Positions 19,628 to 31,679 are shown, numbered from the stretch's first letter. The stretch: 64,000 nucleotides of DNA from Nitzschia sp. DOCU1 (GCA_951394045.1 OX595996.1:992001-1056000); one strand, 5' to 3'. Made by a program: numbers and translations. Notes: generated from the sequence alone by a model not told the origin.

Positions 19628-21007
19628 CTACCAAGGACTGCCTCCTTCTTCTGGTTCCAAGTAAGTGCTTCGACTACCTCCTTCATATTCACCCGTTTCT
19701 AGAGGAAAGAAGTATTCCCCGGACCCTTCTCCAGCATATTCGGGGTGATGAACCGCCGTTAGACTTTGATAGGATCGATATCTTTCGTCTTTGAGTTCCA
19801 AATCCAAATCCTCAAGCTCCGATTCGGGAGCATCTTCGGGCAATGTCTGAAACACAAACTGCAAACGTTCCACTTTCAAATAGCCCGTATTAACATTCAT
19901 ACGAAAGCCCTTTTCTAGGAATTGACGTAGGTAGGGGGTATTCTCGCGCGTATCAGGACACACATGCACAAAGGTGGCGGGGAACTTGGGGTCAATTTCT
20001 CGCTCGTGATCGGTTGTTGGCGTCGAGCTAGCACTAGAAGCCATGTCCATTCCCAGTGCACCAAAGGACCCAACTGCACTTCCTGCAGCATTCTTCACGG
20101 ATGCTACTGCGAATTCATCGGAAGGCAATAGATAGTGTGCCACGGTCCTCGCCAATTCTCGTGCCTCTGGATAAGAAAAGTCAATATCCGAGCCTACTAC
20201 CAGTCGATAATAGCGATCGTAACGACGACCTGGAATACGCGTACTCCAACGAATATCCTTCAGAGATACTTCGCCATTTGAAAATCCCCTTACGATATCA
20301 TAGGCCGCACGGAGACCGTCTTCCCCTTCTTCTGAAATGGTCAAATGATGCATGCGCTTGGGAAAGACCCCTTCATGCTTGGGTACCGTCATGATCTCCA
20401 GATCATCTTGTTCTTTTTTCTTCTTGGCGGCTGCAGCAGGGTCCATGGCAAACTTGGCTCCAATGCATCCTACCAAAGCGGCAGCACCTTCTTCCGATGC
20501 TAGTTCCAAGACATCACCCTGGACGATTTCTGGATTGGAAGCCAGAAACAACATGGTAGCAATGGCAGTATCCATGGTACCCGGTCCATTATGCGCCGCA
20601 TGTCCCAGATCAATACGATACAATTCATCGGTAATTTTATCTTCGTGAGTTCCCTCACGTAGAATCATGGTTCGCGGGCCCAGTGGCAAAATGTAGCCAG
20701 GGTTGTCAGGATCGGGTTTGAACCGAAGCCGTTCCTCGAGAACCAAGGCGTTTGGTTTAGATACGCTCGAACCAGGAGAGAGACGATAAAAAGTACGCTG
20801 ATAGATCGTCTTGCCAGTGTAGTCTGGGACTTCGGACTCTGCAGTCGATTTCAGAGCCGTACGAGCGGATGTCGTTCCTACGGGCTCCATAGTCGAATGT
20901 CTTCTCATCATCGTCGACTGATGATGAGGCAACCACGACACGACGACGGGTGTCATCGTCGCCAACGTTGTGGCAGCAGCTAGGAGTAGTGAACGAATCA
21001 ATTGCAT
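19628..21007 (-). CDS. Conserved secretory/plastid protein, methyltransferase-like fold
   Basis: 459 residues, single exon, converging on the cyclophilin gene with only 41 bp between stops. The N-terminus (MQLIRSLLLAAATTLATMTPVVVSWLP) is a signal peptide followed by a Ser/Thr-rich stretch, compatible with diatom plastid import. The middle has GDVLELASEEGAAALVGCIGAKF and LVVGSDIDFSYPEARELARTVAHYL, resembling motif I and post-motif regions of the METTL21-type (Methyltransf_16) fold but with a degenerate glycine loop. A later segment FVHVCPDTRENTPYLRQFLEKGFRM also fits that fold. Catalysis is uncertain. The acidic C-terminus is low complexity. Confidence 0.65.
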   Translation of the reverse strand: MQLIRSLLLAAATTLATMTPVVVSWLPHHQSTMMRRHSTMEPVGTTSARTALKSTAESEVPDYTGKTIYQRTFYRLSPGSSVSKPNALVLEERLRFKPDPDNPGYILPLGPRTMILREGTHEDKITDELYRIDLGHAAHNGPGTMDTAIATMLFLASNPEIVQGDVLELASEEGAAALVGCIGAKFAMDPAAAAKKKKEQDDLEIMTVPKHEGVFPKRMHHLTISEEGEDGLRAAYDIVRGFSNGEVSLKDIRWSTRIPGRRYDRYYRLVVGSDIDFSYPEARELARTVAHYLLPSDEFAVASVKNAAGSAVGSFGALGMDMASSASSTPTTDHEREIDPKFPATFVHVCPDTRENTPYLRQFLEKGFRMNVNTGYLKVERLQFVFQTLPEDAPESELEDLDLELKDERYRSYQSLTAVHHPEYAGEGSGEYFFPLETGEYEGGSRSTYLEPEEGGSPW

Positions 21008-21948
21008 TTTGTTGTCAAAGTTGACGACGGATATGTGAGCACTGCTGAGTGTGTAGTAATGACAAGTCTGAGTCTCTCTATAATAACAGAAAAGACGATG
21101 GAAAAGTTGTGAAAAAGATTGCAGGCATCACGTTGGTGATGTCGTCGAGAAAGCGACAAGAGAAGAGTTCGCGTCGAAGAAGCTCGGGTGCGGTGTGGAT
21201 CGGGATCGGATCATCCACCAAAGATCTCTCTCCCGCCGCCTTCTCTCCTTGGACACTACGCTCCCTATGAGACAGACAATATAACAATATGGAGGAAGCC
21301 GACGCGCGCGATGCCAAACACATACATAGGGCTCACTATCCGTTACCCGATCATTTATACAAGACCCATGAATATAATTGATTCCGACAAAACGAAAGCA
21401 TTGTTGCCTTGACATGCGCTCTAGTACTTTAATTCACGCATAGTGCCATTCAAAGAAACTGTTGGAATGCGGCGACATACAAATGACACGTAATGTATAA
21501 GCCTCAGTAGGGCATGTCGATCCAACCGCGGGTATAAACAGCGCGGAGGGCTTTTGCGCGGCAAAATCGTTGGCCCGGCTTGCATATGTGTCGGACAGAA
21601 AGCCGAGCGGGCGAGTTGGATGTTCATTGGGTTGTTGCTCCATCGCATCATCATCGTGGAAACCCGTCGTTGTGTAACTACAGGCACTACTTACTACTGC
21701 TGCTTGTGCTCCTTGGTGTTGTTGCCTTGCAACAGGGGAACGAAGAATCAAAGAGGAAACAGCAATCGATAATTGACAACTTGCAGCTGCTGCTATTCGA
21801 GAAATTACTTCGGAATTCGTGGACTGAAGACGTTACTGTAGTCGGCCCGGAATCCTGAGTGCTGCTTGTGTTCGAACATTGGCGAATCGAAAGGAGGCCC
21901 TGTTGGTGATCGAAAGTCGTCTTGTCATTTGATAAAAGGCTGGGAACA
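21008..21948. other. Divergent intergenic region
   Basis: About 940 bp serving two divergent genes. Several 60-110-codon frames occur on both strands but have no family resemblance and overlap one another. No RNA gene or repeat seen. Confidence 0.4.
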
Positions 21949-22871
21949 ATGGTGTCTCCATCGATATGTGGGGGATTCCTAATGGACAAGAGGGCCATGG
22001 TTGCCTTCACTTGGACAATCACAACCGTGTTGACCTTGTTTGCATTTTTAACGGCTATTGCCCTGACGATACAAATCCACTCCCACTATCGTCGAATGGA
22101 GCGATATTATGGATCTGACGACTGGTATCAACAATACATCACCAATGATGATGGTGGGGATGGTCACGAGGGAGGCGGCGGCGGATCTCATGATCAAGTA
22201 GAGCAATACAAGGAAATACAGGAAGCCTATGTGCTGCTGGCGACCGTGTCGGCGCGGAACATGACCTTTGTAGCCGTCTATACGATGCTGTTAGCGACGG
22301 CTCTTTCATTGTATGGGTCAACAGCAATTGTTGGCTTCACATCTCTACGGGGTGTTTACATTGCACCCTGCTTCTCTTCCGACTCGAACAAAATGAGAGT
22401 CGGCATCTTTGGAGGTGCTATTGTGCTGTTCGCCAACCTGTTACTAGTCTGTGCTGTGATTCTGGGTGAAGTCCGTGTAAGTGGTGCCTAATGTTTGGTT
22501 GTGAACAAATAGCTTCGTGCAGCAAAAGTTGAATTTTCTCACTTGTCATCGTTTTCCAGGTTGAGGACAATCAGAGGGAACACGAAGGGGCAAATGGCGA
22601 CGAAATGGAGCCTTACCAAGTGGAACGAATAGCGACAGTACTCGCTGTCACCTGCATGTTTCTATCGGTTCTTTACACTATCTTTGCAGTGCTTTTATTT
22701 TTATGTTATGCGAGTGAAGAGATACTGTCGGAAGGAGTGGAGACGGATGTCGCAAACTCCCATGCCAAGACGCCGTTGGTGTCTGTCACTCGGGCCGTTT
22801 CGGCAGATCAACGGCAACTGGATAGTCCAGGCTTCATCACAATGGAAAATTCCTCACAGGGAACAGCATAG
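21949..22871 (+). CDS. Four-helix integral membrane protein, two exons
   Basis: Inferred as 21949-22476 joined to 22560-22871, with an 83-nt intron (GTAAGT...TTTTCCAG, phase 0), giving 279 residues. Four hydrophobic segments: MVAFTWTITTVLTLFAFLTAIAL; MTFVAVYTMLLATALSLYG; VGIFGGAIVLFANLLLVCAVI; and in exon 2 VLAVTCMFLSVLYTIFAVLLFL. Between helices 1 and 2 is an acidic Gly-rich loop (DDGGDGHEGGGGGSHD). The pattern is tetraspanin-sized but lacks a CCG loop motif, so I do not assign a family. The splice join puts helix 4 in frame, supporting the intron. Confidence 0.7.
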
Positions 22872-23431
22872 GGCTTTTCCGAGTTGGACTCGTAAAGATG
22901 CTCGATTCTATCGCACAATCTCTTTAAACCATACCATCATCATTCTATTTGGCTGCATCAAAATAGAAGTGGGGCTGAAAGCACACATGCTTTATGCGTG
23001 TCCACTGGATCCTCGGATGATCCCTCCTGGGAATTTCTTCCAGATATAGATTACTGGATCTCCCGTTGTGGAAACGTTCTGTACTATTAATAAATCTTCT
23101 TGTTTCTGTTGCGATTACTTCGTCCCCAGTTTCATCCTTTTGTATGGCGCATCGAGGAAATTTGCTTCTACAAAGCGGCGACTACAAGTTCAACTGTAGA
23201 GAGTCCCAGCCTCGCCAGCAAAGCAAGGCTACTACACCATGCGGTATGATATATAAGTTGTTCTACAGTAAATAGTCGTCCACCAAAGATGATATTGCAC
23301 AGCAGCAGGTATCCAATGCGGGCACGCATATAGTAGTACAGCTAATACGAGGAAGATCAAAACACGTTGACACACGGGCCATAATTCCCATCACTCTCTC
23401 TCCATCATCATCGTCCTCCAGTCATTTGCAC
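22872..23431. other. Intergenic, convergent
   Basis: 3' flanks of two convergent genes. Only short unrelated frames are present; nothing else recognised. Confidence 0.4.
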
Positions 23432-23941
23432 CTACAAGTCTTCTTCCGGCGCCTTGTCTTTGACGAGTCCATACTTTTTGAGCAGACCCATGGCATCCGC
23501 CTTGATCAAATCTTTGTTGATGAAATACCGAGCCGATTCATATTCCTCCAACTTTTTGTTTGCGGCAGCCACTTCTGCCTCCAATTCCAAAATTTTCGCG
23601 GCACTGGCAGCTTCCTTTTCGGCAGCCGCGGCTTGCACCGCACCAACTTCTGCCTTGGCAGCCGCCACTTGGCCCTCAATGGAGGCTAGTTGACTTTTGA
23701 CAGCCGTCACTTCCGATGCAGCCGTCACGGAAGCTTCCTTGGCTTGCTCCAATGCTGCCTTCAAGGGGGCAACTTGGCCTTCGAGTTCGGCCTTTTCTTG
23801 CTGGGCAGCCCGCGTCGCTTCGGCCACTTGAGAGGCGCAAATCTCATCGCAGTTGACTTCGGCCTCGGAGGCACTGACAGCAGCAGCAGCCGCCAAGGCA
23901 ATGACGAATAAAGCGAACCACAGCTGCTTGAACAACTTCAT
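23432..23941 (-). CDS. Small secreted coiled-coil protein
   Basis: 169 residues with a clean signal peptide (MKLFKQLWFALFVIALAAAAAVSASEAE), a CDEIC pair just after cleavage, then about 100 residues of Ala/Glu/Lys/Val heptads (EKAELEGQVAPLKAALEQAK; KILELEAEVAAANKKLEEYE), predicted to be one long coiled coil, and a short conserved-looking tail (FINKDLIKADAMGLLKKYGLVKDKAPEEDL). No retrieval signal or anchor. Probably secreted or lumenal and oligomeric; function unknown. High alanine content makes codon use GCC-rich. Confidence 0.75.
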   Translation of the reverse strand: MKLFKQLWFALFVIALAAAAAVSASEAEVNCDEICASQVAEATRAAQQEKAELEGQVAPLKAALEQAKEASVTAASEVTAVKSQLASIEGQVAAAKAEVGAVQAAAAEKEAASAAKILELEAEVAAANKKLEEYESARYFINKDLIKADAMGLLKKYGLVKDKAPEEDL

Positions 23942-24375
23942 TGTTATTTATTTTGGATAGTGTCGGAAAGGTGGAAGAGAATTGTGTTTTTTTAAACGTT
24001 GTGACCCTTCGCAGCAGCAGAGGCCATCATCGTCAGGATCTTTGATAGACGGACGGTCGAGACGGAGGAGAGAAGAAGCGTTCTTGAACAGAAGCGCCGG
24101 CGTGCGCAGTGACCGACACAGAATGACCAGTTCGCAAAGAATTGTTCGCCATAGTGACTTATGATGTAATGACAAACGATATAAGAGTACATACCCCCGC
24201 GTTGAGATCTTTTATTTAGCACAGCTGGGATTTTGATGGCACCCGGCCAAAGAACACGGCAAGCCTTTTTCTCCATGCAGTTTTCTCCTCACTTTGCTTT
24301 TTGACTCTACCGCCACTGCTGGTACATCAATTTGGCTCAACAGAACAAGCATCTCCACTTAAACCCCAGCTTACC
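23942..24375. other. Divergent promoter region
   Basis: 434 bp between the divergent coiled-coil and Cys/His-rich genes. No clear motif beyond AT-rich stretches such as the GATATAAGAG near 24180. Confidence 0.3.
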
Positions 24376-25470
24376 ATGGTCATCAGTTACTCTATTGTGG
24401 AAGAAGCGGTGGATCCCACCTGTCTTTCTCTGAATAAGAAGCGCAACGGATTCAATGCCAATGAATTTCTAGTCATGGCGCAAGAACGAGCCAAAAAGTC
24501 ATTACTATCCACAGCTGATGATGAAGAACCAGCAACGATACAAGACTTGCCGTATTTACTCCAAACAACCCGGGCCTTGATTTCCACCAACACGGCTATT
24601 TGGGATCGTTGTCAAGAGAATCGTAGTGAAACGCATGACGGAATTCTGCCGTTTTCACGCGTGTCCATTCCGCAACTCCGAACGCATGTGGTAGATCCAA
24701 CGACAACGACATTTCATATTCCCGCCACGGTCACTTCTGAAGACTTTGGTGCTCCTCCTCCGGTCCCACGGGAACTCTCGGATTTGTTGGTGGTTCCCAT
24801 CATCTCCCAGCCTTTCAGCAACAATAAGGAGATTGCTGGGGCGTCCTTTGCCGGCTTTCCCGATTATGCTGCCTATCTGGACAGGGCCACTTTATTACGT
24901 GACGAGGCTCTGGTGCCGTTTCTCGTCAAACTCAAGGAACATCTCGAATCCGTCCATGTGTTTCTGGGTAGTATTGAAGCCTGGCTTTTGGAACCTCATT
25001 GCCATGCTCAGTTTGTGCAAGATGTGTTTTTCGAGGGAGAAGAATCACAGGTGGAAATCCCCAAACTACAAGATTTGATGATTCCCTGTGGCGATCAGGG
25101 TGGAGATCGTAAATGTTGTAGTGTACCTCATCCAGAAGCAAGCCTTTGTTTGAAATGTCACAAACCGTTTCGGGAGCATCACCGGGGGATGGGTCCACAC
25201 GGAATGATTACTCATTTGTGCGATTATTGGTCGCGAAGTGTTGGATCCTTTCTCATGACGACAGACTATGACATTTGGCTAGTCCAGTGTCGGCCTTGTT
25301 CGAGTACCAATGCGGTTGCCGAAGATTCTGGTTTGGACAAGAGGAAACGACTGGACACAACAATAATAACCGACGACGACGACGACTACTCTTCTTCGTC
25401 TTCTACGACAAGCCCTACGAGTAGCGATGACGATGATATGGCTGGACTTTACGAAGTCAGCAATGATTGA
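24376..25470 (+). CDS. Unknown protein with Cys/His cluster and acidic tail
   Basis: 364 residues from ATG 24376 (MVISYSIVEEAVDPTC). I do not recognise the family. Visible features are a mixed alpha/beta N-terminal 200 residues, a helical stretch (LVPFLVKLKEHLESVHVFLGSIEAW), and a cluster at about residues 238-288: C, CC, H, C-x2-C, H, HH, H, C (KCCSVPHPEASLCLKCHKPF), which could hold one or two zinc ions. It ends in a disordered Asp/Ser tail (DDDDDYSSSSSTTSPTSSDDDD). No targeting signal. A metal-binding or protein-binding role is only a suggestion. Confidence 0.65.
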   Translation: MVISYSIVEEAVDPTCLSLNKKRNGFNANEFLVMAQERAKKSLLSTADDEEPATIQDLPYLLQTTRALISTNTAIWDRCQENRSETHDGILPFSRVSIPQLRTHVVDPTTTTFHIPATVTSEDFGAPPPVPRELSDLLVVPIISQPFSNNKEIAGASFAGFPDYAAYLDRATLLRDEALVPFLVKLKEHLESVHVFLGSIEAWLLEPHCHAQFVQDVFFEGEESQVEIPKLQDLMIPCGDQGGDRKCCSVPHPEASLCLKCHKPFREHHRGMGPHGMITHLCDYWSRSVGSFLMTTDYDIWLVQCRPCSSTNAVAEDSGLDKRKRLDTTIITDDDDDYSSSSSTTSPTSSDDDDMAGLYEVSND

Positions 25471-26039
25471 TGTGCTGTGGTGGTCCGATACTTTTGCACC
25501 ACGGATGCTGTCGACCACCATCGGTATCAGCAAACAAAATTGCCGTTCCTCTCTTCGACCAAAAGGGCAATCATCCCACTACATTTGACTCATTTTTGGA
25601 CTTGTTTGGATGATGCTGCATTATTCAGGAAAGGCCATAACAGCGCACAGAGACTAGTGTTGGATGCACCCTGGGATGTCAAGCTACTTTACCTCATTTC
25701 AGTCAATAGAATAGTAATGAAAAGTTCAAGTCGTCGAATGAGTCGCTCCATTTTGTCCGACTCAGTGGACTTCCCCTAATGACGGATCTATGCCCCATAG
25801 CCACTATCAATGCATATCACGGTAGCTAAGGCCCATGCAATAAAGCCCACGGCGATTCCGGCTACGACACAGGTGCGATCGTGGTTTCTCTCGCGTAAGC
25901 TTCGTTTCGCGCGCTTCGTTCGTGATCCCGAACGAGGCCATTTCTCGATAGATGGGTCATCGTCGTTCTTGCAAACCTGAAGAGACCATTTCCAAACACA
26001 ACCATATAATCTGCTTTCACTCTCTTCACAATATCCACC
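25471..26039. other. Intergenic
   Basis: No gene recognised. An AT-rich CATATAATC near 26002, about 35 bp before the sulfotransferase ATG, could be a core promoter element. Confidence 0.35.
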
Positions 26040-27370
26040 ATGATGCAAAGCAGATCGTTAGTGTCACTTTTGGTGACATCCTGTTTGGTTGTCATCGTAT
26101 TGACATGCTGCCGCGATAAGGCTCCAAAGAATTTACCTCAAACGTTACCGGAGGGAGTCCCACCGCCAACGAAGTTAGACCGAGAAGTGTTCCCTCCGCC
26201 ATCCGACCAACGCTCTCTCCTTACCTGGAGCGAAGATCAAGAGGAGGCTATCATCGCAAACATTAGAGAAAAACTCAAGCCCGTTGACTTGCTGTACGAT
26301 GAGAACAAGGCTCTGGAGCCACATCAGGCTCTACACCTTCACCACATGAAAACGGGAGGTACGAGTGTGGATCATCTTCTCAAGTGCGCTCGGGAACGCT
26401 TGGAGTCCGACTTGGGTTACCAAGTAGATCACTATTCGATTCATGAGTGTGCTCGAGGGAAATTCAAAAATTGTGTCACAAATTCGGACGATCAGGTGAG
26501 TTCTGATGTTTCTTCCACCATTTCTTTGCGGTATGCTTGAATTTTGGAATGTCTCATGATTGCACTATTTTTTAAATCCTAGTGCCGAGCGGACATGGAT
26601 CATGCTGCGACCATGAGCTTATGTTCAGCTTTGAAGTGGTTGAATTTATTTGGGTGGGACGATAACAGTCGCATTCGAGCATTCACAATTCTTAGACATC
26701 CCGGTAAGTGGCTCCTTTCCGTGCTCGGTAACATTAAGTCTGCTATGGTTGTTTGTTGCTAATGCAGTCCTCGTATTATCCAGTCGACCGCGTCTGGTCC
26801 ATGTTCCGTTTTGAGACTAAAATGTGCTACAAATGCATGAACTTGACGGACGTTTATGATCTCATCGACAACAGTGAGAATGGACTGCCTCCAGGATATG
26901 ATTCCCTTTGTTTGGCTCAATTGCAGAATCATCAGACTGCAAATCTGTTGACGTCAGATTGGCCAAAAGACGCATCGGATGACGATATTGTGGCTGAAGC
27001 TATCGAGAACTTGAAGTCATTCTTTACCGTGGTCGGCCTGACGGAACAGTTGACGTTGACGGCAGAAATTCTCGGCTCGGCTTTCCCCTGGATGAATAAG
27101 ACGATGGATGGCAGCGCTCATCGTTGTTCGCTACCTCATGACAATAGCACACCGGAAAACAACCATTGCATCAAACACCCAAACACGGACGGACGGCCGG
27201 GCTTTACAACGACGCACTGGGAATTGCCGGCTCACCCGGACGAGGAGACTCGAAAGGCGATTGAAGCGCACAATCAATTGGATATCAAATTGTATGAAGC
27301 CGCTGTTCAGTATTTTGAGCTTCAAAAACGAGCCTATGAAGCCAATGAAGAGGCTTCACGCAAACTTTAA
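26040..27370 (+). CDS. Sulfotransferase-family type II membrane protein, copy 1
   Basis: Three exons inferred: 26040-26495, 26583-26703 and 26784-27370 (introns 87 and 80 nt, GTGAGT..CCTAG and GTAAGT..CCAG), giving 387 residues. An N-terminal signal anchor (LVSLLVTSCLVVIVLTCC) precedes a stalk. HLHHMKTGGTSVDHLL is the 5'-phosphosulfate-binding loop (K-T-G-G-T-S) and ILRHPVDRVWSMFRFE the 3'-phosphate-binding motif of PAPS-dependent sulfotransferases (Sulfotransfer_2-like). Joining at CCCG|TC across the second intron rebuilds HPVDRVW exactly. It probably sulfates polysaccharide or glycoprotein in the Golgi. A paralog with shifted intron positions lies at 41457. Confidence 0.85.
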
Positions 27371-28176
27371 CTGGAAGAGTGCGACCGTCGATGGGAATCG
27401 GGGCTCATGTGATAAGGGAAGTTTGAATCCGTCATGGTACTTCTAGAAACGCGCAGTATTAGTACGTTAACATTTTCTATTTTCGAGGTAGTAAAAAATA
27501 GCGTTACAGGGACAATAAAGTATAATGGCGAAACTAAGAGCACTGCGAGTACTACCGGTAGCTCAGGTTTCGCCTGCTTGCTTTGCGGGACCTACGAGAG
27601 TTGGTTCCGTAGAGAGAGTCCTCTTCCTGATCTACTATCAAAGCGCTTTGGAGCAACCAGCAGCATTACTATCATCAAAGTCAAGGCAGCAACTCCAGAT
27701 TCGGCCGGGCACCTGCCTGCCGCGTTTACCTACCGGTACTTCAGGTGGAAGTAGTTATGATAGTAGTATCACAGTCGAAGACGAGATCGCACTTAGTTGG
27801 CTTTTCATAGAGCTTTCTTCATGGGAAGTCCGGGAACTCGCACACTGGGTTTTGTTGTACCCACTCTCTACGAGGGTGACCAATTCCTGTCCAGTGACGT
27901 GCACAGAAAGTCAGTAATGCGAGGAACATTAAATCAATTTCATGTCGTATATTAAATGTAAAATGACTAAAAATGTCGCATGGGTCAAAAGAAGATGGAA
28001 AGTCCTAGGCCTTTGGGGCATAGTGAATGATGCTGTGCAAAAAAATGCATGCAACATCACCATTTCCGCACATTTTCTCGGCATCAAAAAACTACCTACC
28101 GAACCCATCTCATCGGTTCAACGTCCCTGATGGCAAAGCAGAGAGTAGTATTGCAGCAAGCATCAAGAAATAAAGC
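27371..28176. other. Intergenic
   Basis: About 800 bp. A 130-codon plus-strand frame (27525-27917) has no recognisable family and no supporting features; I see nothing else. Confidence 0.4.
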
Positions 28177-31100
28177 ATGCCCACGCAACACGAAGACAGA
28201 GGAGGATCCAGGAACATGGGTCTGGTGGTTAAAGCGCCGATCTCCATCGTGGACGACCTCGCTGATGAATATGACCCGTCCTCGAAATTTTTGAGAAGCG
28301 GCTTTCTGGGGTCATCCGAGTTGATGGCGGGAAGTGGCACGTTCGATGAGCTACAAGGATCTGAACGTAGCGATGCGGCTGTGCCGATCTCACGCAAATC
28401 GCTGCAAACCACCACCAGGCGGAGGCAATCGTTTACGCTTGATCGGCTTCGTTTCTCGCATCTCCGACTTCACGGCCGCGCGAAAGAGCAAGAGATTTTG
28501 TCAAAGTGTTTGCAACTGGCTGCTGACACGGTTGCCGAAGATGGCGAGGACTCGGAAGAATCTTCTATGAAGCAGCTTGTGTTTGTGTCTGGCGAATCTG
28601 GAACTGGAAAGACAGCCTTGACTGTATCACTAATCAAAACGGTGCGACGCATGGGAGGACTGTTTGCTTTGGGGAAGTATGACTTGCAGCACACATCGGA
28701 GCCTTATCTTGGCTTGCAGATTGCATGTGAAAAATTATTCATGGACATGTCGGCGCCGTCTGAATCTGAGCCGTCGAGTACTCCCACGAAACTTGATGTG
28801 TTTCGAAAAGATCTTTTGGAGGAACTTGGCGATGGTGTCGGCCTGCTAATACAAGTCGTCCCCTCCATTGTGAAGTACATTTTAAAGGAATTGGATCGAG
28901 GTGATCATTATGAATCAGATAGCAGCGAAGAGTTCGGAAAAGGTGGTCACCTGCATGAGGCGCGGGCAAAGCTGCACTTTGTCTTTCGAGCGTTGTTTCG
29001 GGTCATTTGCAAACATTATGTCCCTGTGGTGTTAGCCCTGGATGATCTCCAGTGGGCAGATGCTGCCTCATTGGAATTGATTGAGGAATTGGTGTCAGAA
29101 AGAGACAATCGAAATCTCATGTTAATCGGGCTCTATCGATCCGACGAAATCCATGAAGCCAGTCTGCCTGCAAAGATGATTCGTGGATTTCGTAGTCAGA
29201 TCGACAAGCGCATCTTTGCCATGACGGAAATTGAGATCGGTTGTATCCCAGAAGAAGGTGTGGATGGTATGATTACAGATTTACTGTCTATCGACAGCAG
29301 TCCGGCTACAATGGCACTGGCGCGCATCTGCCATAAACGGACAAGAGGCAATGTCTTCTTTGTGATTGCATTCCTTCGGATGTTGAAAGATAAGGGATAT
29401 CTCGAGTACAGCTTTGGGTCTATGAAGTGGGTGTGGGATCTTTCCAAGATCGAGACTGAAACAAACGCCACGACTAACGTCGTTACTTTGACTAAACGAA
29501 AAATGGCTACCCTGAAGAAGGAGTACCAAACGATACTTGTAATTGCCTCATGTCTTGGCCATCGTTTCGAGAAAAATAAATTGGTCATCGTGGCCGCGGG
29601 AAAGATAGATTGCTCGGGCCTTGAAACTGAGTTTATTGACGAATTTCTCGCCTTCGCCGTCGAAGAGGGCTTTTTTGAAGGCCCGTCGACTGGCGTCGCA
29701 ATGTACTATCGCTGGATTCACGATAGTATCCAAGAGGCAGCTCTGTCTCTTATGCCATCAGACGCCCTCGTCAAGTTCAAGTACGAAATCGGGAAAAGTT
29801 TTCTGAGAGAGTTGGAGAGCAGAGAGCTTGAGAGTAATGTATTCATCATCGTTGAACTATTGAACGACTACGCGATTCAAGAGGGCGGTCTCATGGACGG
29901 CGAGAAGGAAATCTTGGCAGCCCTCAACCTCAGAGCTGCCAAGAGGGCGAGTAAATTGTCTGCGTACATTAGCGTTTCCAAATTCGCCAAGATCGGCATC
30001 TCCATGTTACCCGAGGGCCACTGGACGACGCACACCCAACTCTCCTACGGCTTGTTTGTGATGGCAACCGAGGCAGAAGGCACCCTGATGAATGAAGAGT
30101 CAATGAAGGCGTTTGGGACCGCAGTCCTCAGTCAAGAACACATCCCACTTTTCGACAAGATGCGTATCTACAAGGCGCAGCTGTCATTTTTGGGTTTGGG
30201 TATGCAAGGTAGAGCAAATGAGGCTGTCGAAGTGTGTCTTGATGCTCTCAAGCAGCTCGGTTGTCACTTCCCCAGGTCGGATTTCATGCGCACGATGAAG
30301 CTGATTTCAAATCTAATGAAGCACAAGAAGGAGCTTCCCAAGCGCACGGCACAGGAAGTGGCCAGTCTCCCGATTATGACTGATCGGCGGCTGAGAGAAA
30401 TCGACAGCATTCTGAACGAGCTCGGAATTTATGCTTATGTAGCAGGGTCAACCACACTAAGTGGACTGTGTACAATGGAACAAACTGCGATGACGTTAAA
30501 ATATGGTTTCCATGAAAAGTCATATGAAGGCTTCGCATCGCTGGCACCGTTTTTCATGGTGGCATTCGGCGACTTGAAGGCTACAGACAAAGTAGCACAG
30601 TACTCCCGTCATCTGAAGGAACGGGCGTATGGTTCAAAAAGCGTGTCTGGTTTCTGTATGATGCAAGGATCATTTTCGCTGCCTTGGACGCATCCTTGGT
30701 CCACTACTCTCAAGGTGCTTCTTGAAGGCTACGAAGCCGGGATGAGAGATGGGCAGCTTCGAGACGCAATTTATGTAAGTCATGGCGGCGACGGCGTGCA
30801 GGTGGCTAATACCAAACTAACTCTTCTAATTTCAAACTTCTTTCACAGTGCGTTTCCAGTTATTGTTCTGCGGGGCTCTTTAGCGGGATGCGAGTTGATA
30901 CGCTGCGAGAAGAAATTGATATTTACGTCCGCCATACATCGGAACTGAATACTGGGTATCCGCTCACTTTTATATTAATGATACAACGAGCCTGCAATTT
31001 GCTTATCGATACGGACTCAAGGACCCAAAGCCTTGAATCAGGGCACACTCTCGTCAGCGAATACGAAGGTATAGTCAAAAATGATGACTACATGATGGCA

Positions 31101-31679
31101 ATGCTCAACACGTTCCAAGGAGCTATCTACTACGCATGTAGCGACTTTGAGAAAGGTTCCGCCTTGGCGCAAAAGGTTGGCATTCTTCTGGACAAATTAC
31201 TGTCACACTCGGCAAATATGCCGAGTATTTATCATCAGTGCGCAGCGTTGTATGCAACCGCTCAAAACGCATCCAAACGTTCTGTTCGACGAAAGCTGAA
31301 GCGCCTGGGTATCAAACGCCATGGCATTCTAAAGGCATGGGCAAAAGATAGCTGCATCAATGTGGTTCACTATGTTGCAATCCTTGATGCGGAACTTGCT
31401 GCGCTTAACGGGGCGAAGCAGAAAAAAGTGGAGGGGCTCTATCAGAAAGCTTGTATGATAGCGACAAGAGGAGGCTTTGTCCAAGACGCTGCTGTCGCAA
31501 ATGAACGATTTGGCGGGTACTTAGAGCGTACTGGGGAATCGACGGAAGCAGGTCGCCGTTACGAACAAGCTGCGCAGTACTACGAAGAATGGGGCTTTCC
31601 CCGCAAGTCAAGGCTATTGCGTGAAGAGAAACGCGACCTTTTGGCGTCTTGGTCGATCGCTAGAGGGAATTCGAATTAG
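28177..31679 (+). CDS. Large AAA_16-type signalling ATPase with helical repeats
   Basis: Two exons, 28177-30774 and 30849-31679 (74-nt intron, GTAAGT..TTCACAG, phase 0), about 1142 residues. After about 90 polar residues comes LRLHGRAKEQEILSKCL, Walker A GESGTGKTALT (about 145) and Walker B VVLALDDLQWADAASLELIEEL (about 288), with the sensor-like LMLIGLYRSDE, as in the predicted ATPases found in large signalling proteins (AAA_16/NB-ARC-like STAND group). The remaining about 700 residues are alpha-helical, TPR-like (AIYYACSDFEKGSALAQKVG; AAVANERFGGYLERTGESTEAGRRYEQAAQYYEEWG). The kinase or cyclase domain often fused to such ATPases is absent at both ends, so it may act as a nucleotide-switched scaffold. 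Confidence 0.8.

Noticed and set aside
21434..21858. Several 70-110-codon frames on both strands
   Set aside because: They overlap each other, start at non-ATG codons in part, and show no family features.
27525..27917. 130-codon plus-strand frame
   Set aside because: No domain, signal peptide or homolog recognised; composition resembles flanking non-coding DNA.
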